Shown: piece after piece, positions 43,922 through 52,824 of the stretch | How the letters are laid out: each line of letters begins with the position of its first letter | Numbering within the stretch: position 1 is the first letter of the stretch | Source: Tahibacter harae | Lineage (GTDB): Bacteria; Pseudomonadota; Gammaproteobacteria; Xanthomonadales; Rhodanobacteraceae | DNA length: 64,000 nt | Reading direction: 5' to 3' | Assembly: GCF_024437735.1 (NCBI RefSeq) | Contig: NZ_JANFQO010000026.1 | Span: 1-64,000 of the forward strand | Notes under the pieces: generated by a model | The model's database searches: none | What the model was told of the DNA's origin: nothing | Seen by the model: the letters and a program-made list of their open reading frames with translations, nothing else | Program-made: the position numbers and the translations under genes

Positions 43922-44305
43922 ATGAGCGACCAGAACCCTTACGACATCGCGATCTCGGTCGCCACCCGGTTCGTCGACGAGCAATCGCGCCCGTCGGACA
44001 ACCGCTACGTCTTCGCCTACACCATCACCATCCAGAACACCGGCGAAGTCGCCGCGCAGCTGCTGTCGCGCCACTGGATCATCACCGACGGCAACGGCAA
44101 GGTGCAGGAAGTGACCGGCGACGGCGTCGTCGGCGAGCAGCCGCACATGCGCCCGGGCGAGGAATTCCAGTACACCTCCGGCGCGGTGCTGGAAACCAGC
44201 GTCGGCATCATGCGCGGCAGCTACCGCCTGGTGGCCGAGGACGGCACCATCTTCGAGGCCAGCATCCCGCAGTTCACCCTGTCCATCCCGCGGACGCTGC
44301 ATTGA
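43922..44305 (+). CDS. apaG: ApaG protein
   Basis: ApaG is a small fibronectin-III-like protein linked to Co2+ resistance and Mg2+ homeostasis and found with ApaH. The 127-residue protein contains the family motifs YVFAYTITIQNTGEVAAQLL, SRHWIITDGNG and GDGVVGEQPHMRPGEEFQYT, ending with SIPQFTLSIPRTLH. No ribosome site precedes ATG 43922; GAAAAT lies six bases upstream with TTGCGC 18 bases further, which would fit a leaderless start. It overlaps apaH by one base. The usual upstream neighbour rsmA is absent. Confidence 0.96.
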   Translation: MSDQNPYDIAISVATRFVDEQSRPSDNRYVFAYTITIQNTGEVAAQLLSRHWIITDGNGKVQEVTGDGVVGEQPHMRPGEEFQYTSGAVLETSVGIMRGSYRLVAEDGTIFEASIPQFTLSIPRTLH

Positions 44306-45153
44306 TGGCGACCTGGGCCATCGGCGACCTGCAGGGCTGCCTAGACGAACTCCAACGCCTGCTCGACAAGATCAAGTACGACTCCGCCAGCGACACCTTG
44401 TGGTTTTGTGGAGACCTGGTCAACCGCGGCGGCCAGTCGCTGGAAGTACTGCGCCTGCTGCGCACGCTGGGCGCGCAGACCGTGGTCACGCTGGGCAACC
44501 ACGATCTCAGCCTGCTCGCCATCGCCCAGCGCAACGAGGCCGAGCAGGCCAAGGTCAATCCGGAGCTGGCCGCGGTGCTGTTCGCGCCGGACCGCGAGGA
44601 ATTGCTGCACTGGCTGCGCCACCGCAGCCTGCTGCACCACGACGAGAACCTGCGCTTCACCATGGTCCACGCCGGCCTGGCGCCGCGCTGGACCCTGGCC
44701 CAGGCCCAGCGCGCCGCGCGCGAGGTGGAGCGCGAGCTGCGCGGCCCGCACCATGCGCGCCTGCTGCGCTCCATGTTCGGCAACAAGCCGGCGGTGTGGT
44801 CGGGCCGGCTCAAGGGCGTGGAGCGCATGCGCGCCAGCATCAACGTGCTGACCCGCCTGCGCTACTGCGACGTGCGCGGCCGCATCGCCTTCGGCGAGAA
44901 AGGCGCGCCGGGCACGCAGCAGGCCGGCCTGTACCCCTGGTACGAAGTGCCCGGCGTGCTCAAGCGCGACACGCGCGTGGTCTGCGGCCACTGGTCCACC
45001 CTGGGCCGGTTCAGCGGGCTTGGCATCTACGCCATCGACACCGGCTGCGTCTGGGGCGGCGCGCTGACTGCGCTGCGGCTGGATGCGGAGGACCCCTACT
45101 TCGTCAGCATCAAGTCCGACCGCACACCGCCGCCGGGGCGCGAGGCAGACTGA
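44305..45153 (+). CDS. apaH: Symmetrical bis(5'-nucleosyl)-tetraphosphatase
   Basis: ApaH splits Ap4A into two ADP and removes NpnN caps from RNA 5' ends. The 282-residue protein has the metallophosphatase motifs WAIGDLQGCLDELQ, FCGDLVNRG, VTLGNHDLSLLAIA and MVHAGLAPRW, with a C-terminal GHWSTLGRFSGLGIYAIDTG. The ATG shares its A with the apaG stop (TGATG), so the pair is translationally coupled. Confidence 0.97.
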   Translation: MATWAIGDLQGCLDELQRLLDKIKYDSASDTLWFCGDLVNRGGQSLEVLRLLRTLGAQTVVTLGNHDLSLLAIAQRNEAEQAKVNPELAAVLFAPDREELLHWLRHRSLLHHDENLRFTMVHAGLAPRWTLAQAQRAAREVERELRGPHHARLLRSMFGNKPAVWSGRLKGVERMRASINVLTRLRYCDVRGRIAFGEKGAPGTQQAGLYPWYEVPGVLKRDTRVVCGHWSTLGRFSGLGIYAIDTGCVWGGALTALRLDAEDPYFVSIKSDRTPPPGREAD

Positions 45154-45161
45154 AACCGTGC

Positions 45162-45184
45162 GCTGCCGCGGATCGCGCGGCAGC
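45162..45184 (+). terminator. Hairpin terminator after apaH
   Basis: A perfect 9-bp stem GCTGCCGCG / CGCGGCAGC with loop GATCG begins nine bases after the apaH stop. No T-run follows. The remainder of 45185-45465 shows no gene. Confidence 0.55.
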
Positions 45185-45465
45185 AGCTCCGGACGCGACT
45201 GATCCGGCCGGCCGCCGGCGCCGGCCTGTTGCCGCGGACCGCACCGCCGGCCGTTGCCGCGGCGCAGGCAGACCGGGTACATCGCGCCACAGCATCCCCG
45301 GCCGGAACAACGCCGCGTAAAGCACCCGCCAGGACGCGCAGGAGCGCGCTGCCGTGCTCATGCTTTTTCCTCATGCCGCCACTGGCCGTGAGAGACTGAG
45401 GATACTCGTGGCACTAGCAGGAACGACCCGCCAAACGTCCGCTCAAACCTTCCAGGGGATTCGCG

Positions 45466-48400
45466 ATGTCCGACTCTTGCCTGATCCGCCTGTTCCTGGC
45501 TGCCTGTCTGGCCGCCTGCACCAGCGCCCAGGGCGCGCCCGCACCGCCCGCCTATGCCACCGGCGCCGACCTGCGCTTTGAAGCCAATCAGGGCCAGTTC
45601 GCCGGCAGCGTCGATTTCCTCGCACGCGGCCCGCACTACGAAGTGGCCCTGGACGGTGCCGCGGCCACCCTGCTGCTGGCCGCGCCCGGGCCGGCCCGCG
45701 CGACGCGGCCGCTGGTGATCCGCGCCGAGGGAGCCCGCGCCACGGCCAGGGCCAAAGCCGCGCGGCCTTACGCCAGCCGCACGAATTACCTGTCCGGCGG
45801 GAAATCCGCCTGGCATCGCGATGTGACCAACTACGCCGAGGTCAGTTATTCCCGCGTCTATCCCGGCATAGACCTGGTCTACTACGGCAGCGAAGGCCGC
45901 CTGGAATTCGATTTCCGCGTCGCTCCGAAGGCTGATCCCGGCCATATCCGCCTGGCCATCGAAGGCGCCGATTCAGTGCGCCTGGACGACAACGGCGACC
46001 TGCGCCTGAGCCTGGCCGGCCAGGAGGTGATCCAGCATGCGCCGGTTGCCTATCAGTTGGGCCGCGACGGCAGCCGCGAGCGGCGCGAGGCGCGCTACGT
46101 ACTCGACGGTGAAAAACAGGTGCGGCTGGCACTAGGCGAATATGACCGCCGTCGTGAACTGGCGATCGATCCGGTGATCACTTATGCGAGCTACTTCGGC
46201 GGCGCGTTCACCGATACCGCTTATGCGCTGCGGACCGATCCCGCCGGCAACCTGTACCTGCTCGCGTCCACCTATTCGTCAGGCCTGGGCAGCGCTAACG
46301 GCCACACACCGGACTATCGCAGCGAACGCTACGCCTACGTCTCATGGAATGGCTGCTTCGGCTGTGCCGACGGTCCGCCGGGCTGGTCGCAGGTCGCGCG
46401 CACGGAGTACACGCGCAGCCAGACCCTGCTGGTGACCAAGTTCGCGCCCGACGGCCGCTCGATTATCTACGCGACTTACATCAACGGCGCGGAGCAGCTG
46501 ATTCTCGCCGGCAAGGAAGCCGCCGTATCCCCCAGCGGCGAACTGTTCCTCGCGTTCTCCCTGTACAACCCCACGCCGACACTGCCGCTGGTCAATCCCC
46601 AGGCGACCACGGGGCCGGGCTGGGCCGCGCGCCTCAATGCCGCCGGCAACGGCTTCGTCTACGCCAGCTACTATCCCTACAACTTCGAGCGCAGTGTCGC
46701 CGTGGACGGCAGCGACCGGCTGGTGGTCGGTGCCTCTACCATCAACAGCACGTTCCCGACCGTCAATCAGATACCCGGCCAGACCTGTCCCAGCGGTCAG
46801 AACATGGGCGTGGTGCGCCTGGGTGCCGCGGGCGCGGTGGACTTCGCCGGCTGCCTGGGCGGCACCAGCAGCGACAACGTCCGCGCCGTCGCCGTGGATG
46901 CCAGCAATGACATCTACCTGTTCGGCCGCACCGCTTCCAGCAACTTCCCGGCGGTCAATCCATTGCCCGGCGCGCCGACCGGCGGCGGCTATTCGCTGGC
47001 GCTGGTACGCATCGACGGCACTACCCGGGCCATCGAATTCAGCAGCCGCTTCGGCAACAACGACGGCAGTTCATATGCGTCCGACATGGTGTTGGCGCCC
47101 GGTGGGCGCGTCGTCATCGCCGGCACCACTTGGTCGTCGCGGCTGCAGGCCGTGAACGCATTCCAGCCCAACCTGGCCATGCCGCCAGACAGCTATCTCA
47201 ACGACGGCTACGGCAGTTGCGCCGACTACAACTATGCCTGCGCCGACTTCGACTACTACCTCGCCAGCATAGATCCGAACACCTCCAGCGTCGTCTTCTC
47301 CACCTATTTCGGCGGCCATGCCAGCGAACCCAATCTGGCGGCGCTCGCGGTGGACAGCGCCGGCTATATCCACCTGCTGGGCGGCACCCTTTCCAGCGAC
47401 CTGCCGCTGCGCCAGCCGCTGCAGGCCAGTTTCGGCGGCACGTCGGATGTGCTGCTGGCGCGCTTTTCGCCGCAGGGCCGCCTGAACTTTTCCACTTATA
47501 TTGGCGGCCCCAATGCGGACACCGCAGCCAACGCCTCCGGTGCGATAACGCCCGCCCCGGGCGGCGGTGTATGGCTGGCCACGAACGCCCAGGCCGGCTT
47601 CCCGGTCACCGGCGATGCCTTGCAGCCAGCCGCGGCCGGCGACTATGACGTGGCCCTGGCGCGCATCAGCTTCAGCGGCCTGACCGACAGCGACGGCGAC
47701 GGCGTGCCCGACGCCAGCGATTTCGCCCCGGCCAATGCGGCCGAGTGGGAGAACCACGACGGCGACGCAATCGGTGACAACGCCGACACCGACGACGACA
47801 ACGACACCTTCGCCGACGCGAACGACCGCTTCCCGTTCGACCCGGCGGAACACCTGGACAGCGACAACGATGGCAAGGGCGACAACGGCGACCGCTTTCC
47901 CAGCATCGCCCTGGACAAATACGACTTCGACAACGACGGCACCGGCGACAACGCCGACACGGACGCCGACAACGACGGTGTGCTCTACGACGGGATCAAC
48001 TACGTGTACGACGATCGCTTTCCGCTGGATGCCAGTGAAAGCGTCGACAGCGACAACGACGGCATCGGCGACAATGCCGACCCGGATCGCGACAACGACG
48101 GCCTGGCCAACGCCAGCGATCCACTGCCAGGCAATCCGGACGAGCCCAAGGCCACTTTCACCGGCTTCCATGTCGGCGATACGACCACCTTCCGCAAGCC
48201 CCTGCCGCACGGCTTCGACGCCATCTACGACTGGGACCACACCTGGACCGCCGCCAGCGACAGCACCGCGGATGGCCCGCTCAAAGGCTACGCGCTGACC
48301 AGCCGCCAGCTCGGCCACAACGAGACCAGCGGCGTGAAGGCGCGTACCTGCATCACCGACGAACTTTCCTTCGACGCCCGCGTCAGCAGCGCTCCCGGGG

Positions 48401-48618
48401 ACCAGTTCCAGTTCCTGATCGACGGCGTGGTCAAGCTGACCCTGGACGGCGAACAGCCCTGGGCCACGCACAGCTTCGCCGTGACTTCCGGCGTGCACGA
48501 GCTGCGCTGGCTCTACAGCAAGAACGCTTCGGGCAGCGCCGGCCTGGATGCGGCCTGGATCGACAACGTGGTGCTGAACCAGTCGCCGACCTGCATCTTC
48601 CAGGGCGGCTTCGAGTAA
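45466..48618 (+). CDS. Secreted SBBP-repeat protein with TSP3-like calcium repeats
   Basis: The 1050-residue protein has a lipoprotein-like or Sec signal (MSDSCLIRLFLAACLAACTS). Residues about 30-235 are the N-terminal domain usual in SBBP proteins (DLRFEANQGQFAGSVDFLA; VYPGIDLVYYGSEGRLEFDF). Residues about 240-735 are beta-propeller SBBP repeats (YASYFGGAFTDTAYAL; VFSTYFGGHASEPNLAALAV). Residues about 738-895 contain thrombospondin-type-3-like Ca2+ loops (DSDGDGVPDASDF, DSDNDGIGDNADPDRDND). The last 150 residues form a beta-sandwich-like domain ending CIFQGGFE, which recalls LFRDGFE in the giant protein. Secreted or surface-bound; function unknown. RBS AGGGGA. Confidence 0.9.
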   Translation: MSDSCLIRLFLAACLAACTSAQGAPAPPAYATGADLRFEANQGQFAGSVDFLARGPHYEVALDGAAATLLLAAPGPARATRPLVIRAEGARATARAKAARPYASRTNYLSGGKSAWHRDVTNYAEVSYSRVYPGIDLVYYGSEGRLEFDFRVAPKADPGHIRLAIEGADSVRLDDNGDLRLSLAGQEVIQHAPVAYQLGRDGSRERREARYVLDGEKQVRLALGEYDRRRELAIDPVITYASYFGGAFTDTAYALRTDPAGNLYLLASTYSSGLGSANGHTPDYRSERYAYVSWNGCFGCADGPPGWSQVARTEYTRSQTLLVTKFAPDGRSIIYATYINGAEQLILAGKEAAVSPSGELFLAFSLYNPTPTLPLVNPQATTGPGWAARLNAAGNGFVYASYYPYNFERSVAVDGSDRLVVGASTINSTFPTVNQIPGQTCPSGQNMGVVRLGAAGAVDFAGCLGGTSSDNVRAVAVDASNDIYLFGRTASSNFPAVNPLPGAPTGGGYSLALVRIDGTTRAIEFSSRFGNNDGSSYASDMVLAPGGRVVIAGTTWSSRLQAVNAFQPNLAMPPDSYLNDGYGSCADYNYACADFDYYLASIDPNTSSVVFSTYFGGHASEPNLAALAVDSAGYIHLLGGTLSSDLPLRQPLQASFGGTSDVLLARFSPQGRLNFSTYIGGPNADTAANASGAITPAPGGGVWLATNAQAGFPVTGDALQPAAAGDYDVALARISFSGLTDSDGDGVPDASDFAPANAAEWENHDGDAIGDNADTDDDNDTFADANDRFPFDPAEHLDSDNDGKGDNGDRFPSIALDKYDFDNDGTGDNADTDADNDGVLYDGINYVYDDRFPLDASESVDSDNDGIGDNADPDRDNDGLANASDPLPGNPDEPKATFTGFHVGDTTTFRKPLPHGFDAIYDWDHTWTAASDSTADGPLKGYALTSRQLGHNETSGVKARTCITDELSFDARVSSAPGDQFQFLIDGVVKLTLDGEQPWATHSFAVTSGVHELRWLYSKNASGSAGLDAAWIDNVVLNQSPTCIFQGGFE

Positions 48619-48622
48619 ATCC

Positions 48623-48660
48623 TGCCGTGTGGTGCGCCGGATCCGGCGCAGCACACGGCA
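48623..48660 (+). terminator. Large hairpin after the SBBP gene
   Basis: Almost all 38 bases are self-complementary: TGCCGTGTG, a G-G mismatch, then TGCGCCGG-AT-CCGGCGCA and CACACGGCA. It begins five bases after the stop. There is no T-run, so it may act as a terminator or protect the mRNA 3' end. Nothing else is seen before soeA. Confidence 0.65.
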
Positions 48661-48860
48661 ATGGCCGGCCCCGCGCCGGCGCGACGCTGGACGCGCGGCC
48701 ACAAACCGGGACACCCGCGCAACCATCCGGACAGCAGCACCCAACCGGCCTCGGCCGGCCGCTTATGCCAAATCTGGCATCAGCTCCGGTACCATGCGCG
48801 GGCCAAGCGCCCGCCCGGCGGCGCGCCAGCCCGCACGTTCCGTCCCGAGCACCGCCGCGA

Positions 48861-51641
48861 ATGACCCATGCCAATCTGAAGCTGCACGAGCCGGTCGGCG
48901 ACGAGGTGAAAACGACCACCTGCTACATGTGCGCCTGCCGGTGCGGCATCAAAGTCCATCTCAAGGACGGCAAGGTCCGCTATATCCAGGGCAATCCGGA
49001 TCATCCGGTGAACCGCGGCGTGATCTGCGCCAAAGGCTCGGCCGGCATCATGCAGCACTACTCGCCGGCGCGGCTGCGCAAGCCGCTGCTGCGCGTGGGC
49101 GAGCGCGGCAAGGGCGAGTTCCGTGAAATCGAATGGGACGAGGCCCTGGCCCTGGCCACGCAATGGCTGGGCGACATACGCCGGCGCAATCCGGACGAAC
49201 TGGCGTTCTTCACCGGCCGCGACCAGTCCCAGGCGCTGACCGGCTGGTGGGCGCAGCAGTTCGGCACCATCAATTACGCCGCCCACGGCGGCTTCTGCTC
49301 GGTCAACATGGCCGCCGCCGGCATGTACACCTTCGGCGGCTCGTTCTGGGAATTCGGCGAGCCGGACTGGGAGCACACGCGCTATCTCATGATGTTCGGC
49401 GTGGCCGAGGATCATGACTCCAACCCGATCAAGCTGGGCCTGGGCAAGCTCAAGCAGCGCGGCGCCAAGCTGCTCGCGATCAATCCCGTGCGCACCGGCT
49501 ATGCCGCCATTGCCGACGAATGGCTGGGTATACGCCCGGGCACCGACGGCCTGTTCGTCGGCGCGCTGATCCAGGAACTGCTCAACCACGACTGGGTCGA
49601 TTTCGACTATCTGGTGCGCTATACCAACGCGCACCATCTGGTCGTGCGCGACCCCGGCGGCGCCGACGACGGCCTGATCGCGCGCGATGCCGCCGGCACG
49701 CCGCTGTGCTGGACGCGCGACGCGGGTGCGGCACGCGCCGATGCCGTTGGCATCGCACCCGTCGTGGTCGGCGAATACACCCTGGACGATGGCCGCCGCG
49801 CGGTGCCGGCCTTCCAGCTGCTGGCCGAACGCTTCCTCGCCGCGGAATATTCCGCCGACGCCGTCGCGCCGCAGTGCGGCATCGACGCGGCCGCCATTCG
49901 CCGCATCGCCGCGGAGATCGCCGATGCGGCCTTCCGCCAGGAAATCCGCCTGCCCGTGGCCTGGACCGATGTCTGGGGCCGCCAGCACAGCGAAATGATC
50001 GGCCGGCCGGTGTCGCTGCATGCGATGCGCGGCATATCCGCGCACAGCAACGGTTTCCACACCTGCCGTCTGCTGCATACGCTGCAGATGCTGCTGGGCG
50101 CGATCGACACTCCGGGCGGCTTCCGCTACCAGCCGCCCTATCCCAAGGGCGTGCCGCCGGCGAACCGGCCGGGCAAGTCGCGCAAGCCCGACGGCACGCT
50201 GGACGCGGGCCCGCTGGGCTACGTGCACGCGCCAGAAGACCTGCTGGTCGATGCCGAGGGCAATCCGCGACGCCTGGACAAGGCGTTCTCCTGGCAGCAT
50301 CCCCTGGCCGTGCACGGCATGCTGCAGAGCGTGATCGCCAACGCCGTCGCCGGCGATCCCTGCCGCATAGACACCTTGTTCCTGTTCATGGCCAACATGA
50401 GCTGGAATTCGGCCATGAACACCACCGGCACGCGGCGCATGCTGGTGGAGAAAGATGACGGCGGCGAATACAAGATCCCGCGCATCATCTACGTCGACGC
50501 CTACGCTTCGGAGATGGTGGAATTCGCCGACCTGGTGCTGCCCGATACCACGTACCTGGAGCGCCACGACTGCATTTCGCTGCTGGACCGGCCCATCTCC
50601 GATGCCGACGGCGCCAGCGATGCGATACGCCATCCGGTGGTGCAGCCCGACCGCGACGTGCGCCCATTCCAGGACGTGCTGCTGGACCTGGGCACGCGCC
50701 TGGGCCTGCCCGGCTGCCTGCGCGAGGACGGCTCGCCGCGTTATCCCGGCGGCTTCCCGCAGTACATGGTGGAACACGAACGCGCGCCCAGCGTGGGCCT
50801 GCTGGCCGGCTGGCGCGGCCGCGACGGCAGCCGCGAAGGCACCGGCGAACCGAATCCGCAGCAGCTGGAGCGCTACAAGGAACACGGCGCGTTCTGGCAT
50901 GCGGAAGTGCCCGCCGCCGGCCGCTACTACAAGATGGCCAACCGCGATTACCTGGACTGGGCGCGCGGCCTGGGCTTCGTCGGCTCCACCCATGCGCAGG
51001 TGATGGAGCTGTATTCGGAACGTTTGCAGCGCTTCCGCCTGGCCGCTCAGGGCCATGGCGCAGTGCAGCCGCCGGCGCGCGAGCGCGAGCGCGTGGCGCG
51101 CTATTTCGATCCGCTGCCGTTCTGGTACGCGCCGTTTGAATGGAGCCATGTCGACCTGGCGCGCTATCCCATCGCCGCGATCACCCAGCGCCCCATGTTC
51201 ATGTACCACGCCTGGGGATCGCAGAACGCCTGGCTGCGCCAGATCACCGCGCGCAATTTCCTCTACATCCACCCGCAGACAGCACAGGCGCTGGACCTGC
51301 GCGACGACGACTGGGTCTGGGTGGAATCGCCGCACGGCCGCATCCGCGTGCCGGTGCGCTGCCACAACGGCACCGAGCCGGGCACGGTATGGAGCTGGAA
51401 TGCCATCGGCAAGAAGCGCGGCGCCTGGAAGCTGGCGCCGGATGCACCCGAATCGCAGCAGGGCTTCCTGCTCAACCATGTCATCACCGAGCTGCTGCCG
51501 CCGCGCGCCGGCGGCTACCGCTACGCCAATGCCGATCCCGTCACCGGCCAGGCGGCCTGGTTCGATCTGCGCGTGCGCATAGAGAAAGCCGCCGACGAAC
51601 CGGAAACCCAGCCGCACCGCGTCGAGGTCGCCCGCGCATGA
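48861..51641 (+). CDS. soeA: Sulfite dehydrogenase molybdopterin subunit (SoeA-like)
   Basis: The 926-residue protein is a DMSO-reductase-family molybdoenzyme. Its [4Fe-4S] site is CYMCACRCGIKVHLKDGKVR plus GVICAKGSAG; cofactor-binding motifs include GTINYAAHGGFCSVNMAA and a C-terminal molybdopterin-dinucleotide domain (LLNHVITELLPPRAGGYRY). There is no Tat signal, so it acts in the cytoplasm. With the adjacent ferredoxin subunit and DmsC-type membrane protein it matches SoeABC, which oxidises sulfite to sulfate and passes electrons to quinone. A related oxidoreductase with another substrate cannot be excluded. Start ATG 48861 has no clear ribosome site. Confidence 0.87.
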   Translation: MTHANLKLHEPVGDEVKTTTCYMCACRCGIKVHLKDGKVRYIQGNPDHPVNRGVICAKGSAGIMQHYSPARLRKPLLRVGERGKGEFREIEWDEALALATQWLGDIRRRNPDELAFFTGRDQSQALTGWWAQQFGTINYAAHGGFCSVNMAAAGMYTFGGSFWEFGEPDWEHTRYLMMFGVAEDHDSNPIKLGLGKLKQRGAKLLAINPVRTGYAAIADEWLGIRPGTDGLFVGALIQELLNHDWVDFDYLVRYTNAHHLVVRDPGGADDGLIARDAAGTPLCWTRDAGAARADAVGIAPVVVGEYTLDDGRRAVPAFQLLAERFLAAEYSADAVAPQCGIDAAAIRRIAAEIADAAFRQEIRLPVAWTDVWGRQHSEMIGRPVSLHAMRGISAHSNGFHTCRLLHTLQMLLGAIDTPGGFRYQPPYPKGVPPANRPGKSRKPDGTLDAGPLGYVHAPEDLLVDAEGNPRRLDKAFSWQHPLAVHGMLQSVIANAVAGDPCRIDTLFLFMANMSWNSAMNTTGTRRMLVEKDDGGEYKIPRIIYVDAYASEMVEFADLVLPDTTYLERHDCISLLDRPISDADGASDAIRHPVVQPDRDVRPFQDVLLDLGTRLGLPGCLREDGSPRYPGGFPQYMVEHERAPSVGLLAGWRGRDGSREGTGEPNPQQLERYKEHGAFWHAEVPAAGRYYKMANRDYLDWARGLGFVGSTHAQVMELYSERLQRFRLAAQGHGAVQPPARERERVARYFDPLPFWYAPFEWSHVDLARYPIAAITQRPMFMYHAWGSQNAWLRQITARNFLYIHPQTAQALDLRDDDWVWVESPHGRIRVPVRCHNGTEPGTVWSWNAIGKKRGAWKLAPDAPESQQGFLLNHVITELLPPRAGGYRYANADPVTGQAAWFDLRVRIEKAADEPETQPHRVEVARA

Positions 51642-52450
51642 CGATGCTGCCCGCGCCGGCCCGCAGAAAGCTGGGCCTGGTCATCGATCTGGACACCTGC
51701 GTGGGCTGCCATGCCTGCGCGGTGGCCTGCAAGGAATGGAACGACGGCGGCCAGTTCGGTCCGCTGCCCGACGAGGACGCCTACGGCGCCGAGCCGCTGG
51801 GCGTTTGGTTCAACCGCATCCACAGCTACGAGGTGCAGCCGGAAGTCACGCCCGACAGCCAGGGCAACGGACCGCTGCAGCAACTGTACAAGACCGGCTT
51901 CGTCGAGAACGCGCCGGCCATGACGGTACATTTCCCGCGCTCCTGCCTGCACTGCGAGAAGCCCGACTGCGTCACCGTCTGCCCGACCGGCGCCAGCTAC
52001 AAGCGCGCCGAGGACGGCATCGTGCTGGTGGACGAGGAAAAATGCATAGGCTGCAAGCTGTGCTCCTGGGCCTGCCCCTACGGCGCGCGCGAATACAGCG
52101 AAAAACGCGGCGTAATGCAGAAATGCACCTTGTGCGTTGACCGCATCTACAACGAAAGCTTCGCCCCGGCCGAGCGCCAGCCCGCCTGCGTCATGGCCTG
52201 CCCGACCCGCGCGCGGCATTTCGGCGACCTGGGCGATGCGGACTCCGCCGTGTCGAAACTGGTGGCCGAACGCGAAGGCTATGCGCTGATGCCGGAACTG
52301 GGCTATGCGCCGGTCAACCGCTACCTGCCGCCGCGGCCGCGCCGCAACGGCTGCGGCGACAAGGCCGCCGCCGCCGACCACACCGAAACCCTCGACCGCG
52401 ACCAGCTGCCGCCGCTGCTGCGCTGGGTGGACAAGCTGCTGTCGCGCTGA
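51638..52450 (+). CDS. soeB: Sulfite dehydrogenase iron-sulfur subunit (SoeB-like)
   Basis: The 270-residue protein carries four [4Fe-4S] clusters: [43 protein letters not shown] and CTLCVDRI with [10 protein letters not shown]. It relays electrons between the molybdenum subunit and the membrane subunit. Its ATG overlaps the soeA stop by four bases. The C-terminal 40 residues ([12 protein letters not shown] onward) are a non-cluster extension. Confidence 0.92.
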   Translation: MTMLPAPARRKLGLVIDLDTCVGCHACAVACKEWNDGGQFGPLPDEDAYGAEPLGVWFNRIHSYEVQPEVTPDSQGNGPLQQLYKTGFVENAPAMTVHFPRSCLHCEKPDCVTVCPTGASYKRAEDGIVLVDEEKCIGCKLCSWACPYGAREYSEKRGVMQKCTLCVDRIYNESFAPAERQPACVMACPTRARHFGDLGDADSAVSKLVAEREGYALMPELGYAPVNRYLPPRPRRNGCGDKAAAADHTETLDRDQLPPLLRWVDKLLSR

Positions 52451-52478
52451 TCTTTCACTTCTGCCAACAGGTATACCC

Positions 52479-52805
52479 ATGCTGCTCAGCACCACGCACC
52501 AGCTCGAAGGCCATCCGGTACGGCAATACCTCGGCCTGGTCAGCGGCGAAGCCATACTCGGCGCCAATGTGTTCCGCGATTTCTTCGCCGGCATCCGCGA
52601 CATCCTCGGCGGCCGCTCCGGCAGCTACGAGAAGGTGCTGCGCAAGGCCAAGGAAGCCGCGATCGAGGACATGGTCGAAGCGGCCAAGGACCTCGGCGCC
52701 AACGCCGTCGTCGGCATCGACTTCGACTACGAGACCGTGCAGATCAAGGAAGGCGGCGACATGCTGATGGTCACCGTCACCGGCACCGCCGTAGTCACCG
52801 GCTAG
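52479..52805 (+). CDS. YbjQ/UPF0145-family protein inside the soe operon
   Basis: The 108-residue protein is a standard YbjQ-type protein: [20 protein letters not shown], a central helix [20 protein letters not shown], and the signature [17 protein letters not shown]. The family is sometimes described as a putative heavy-metal-binding domain, and forms pentamers in known structures. It sits 28 bases after soeB and 19 before soeC, so it interrupts the catalytic operon. A role in metal handling or assembly of the complex is speculative. Confidence 0.9.
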   Translation: MLLSTTHQLEGHPVRQYLGLVSGEAILGANVFRDFFAGIRDILGGRSGSYEKVLRKAKEAAIEDMVEAAKDLGANAVVGIDFDYETVQIKEGGDMLMVTVTGTAVVTG

Positions 52806-52824
52806 GCCGGAGCACGCGCGCACC

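Noticed and set aside
45360-45465. Riboswitch-like leader before the SBBP gene
   Set aside because: I looked for cyclic di-GMP, glycine and cobalamin motif words and found no convincing match or pairing pattern.
48780-51617. Minus-strand open frame of 945 codons opposite soeA
   Set aside because: soeA on the plus strand has all molybdoenzyme motifs; the antisense product has none.
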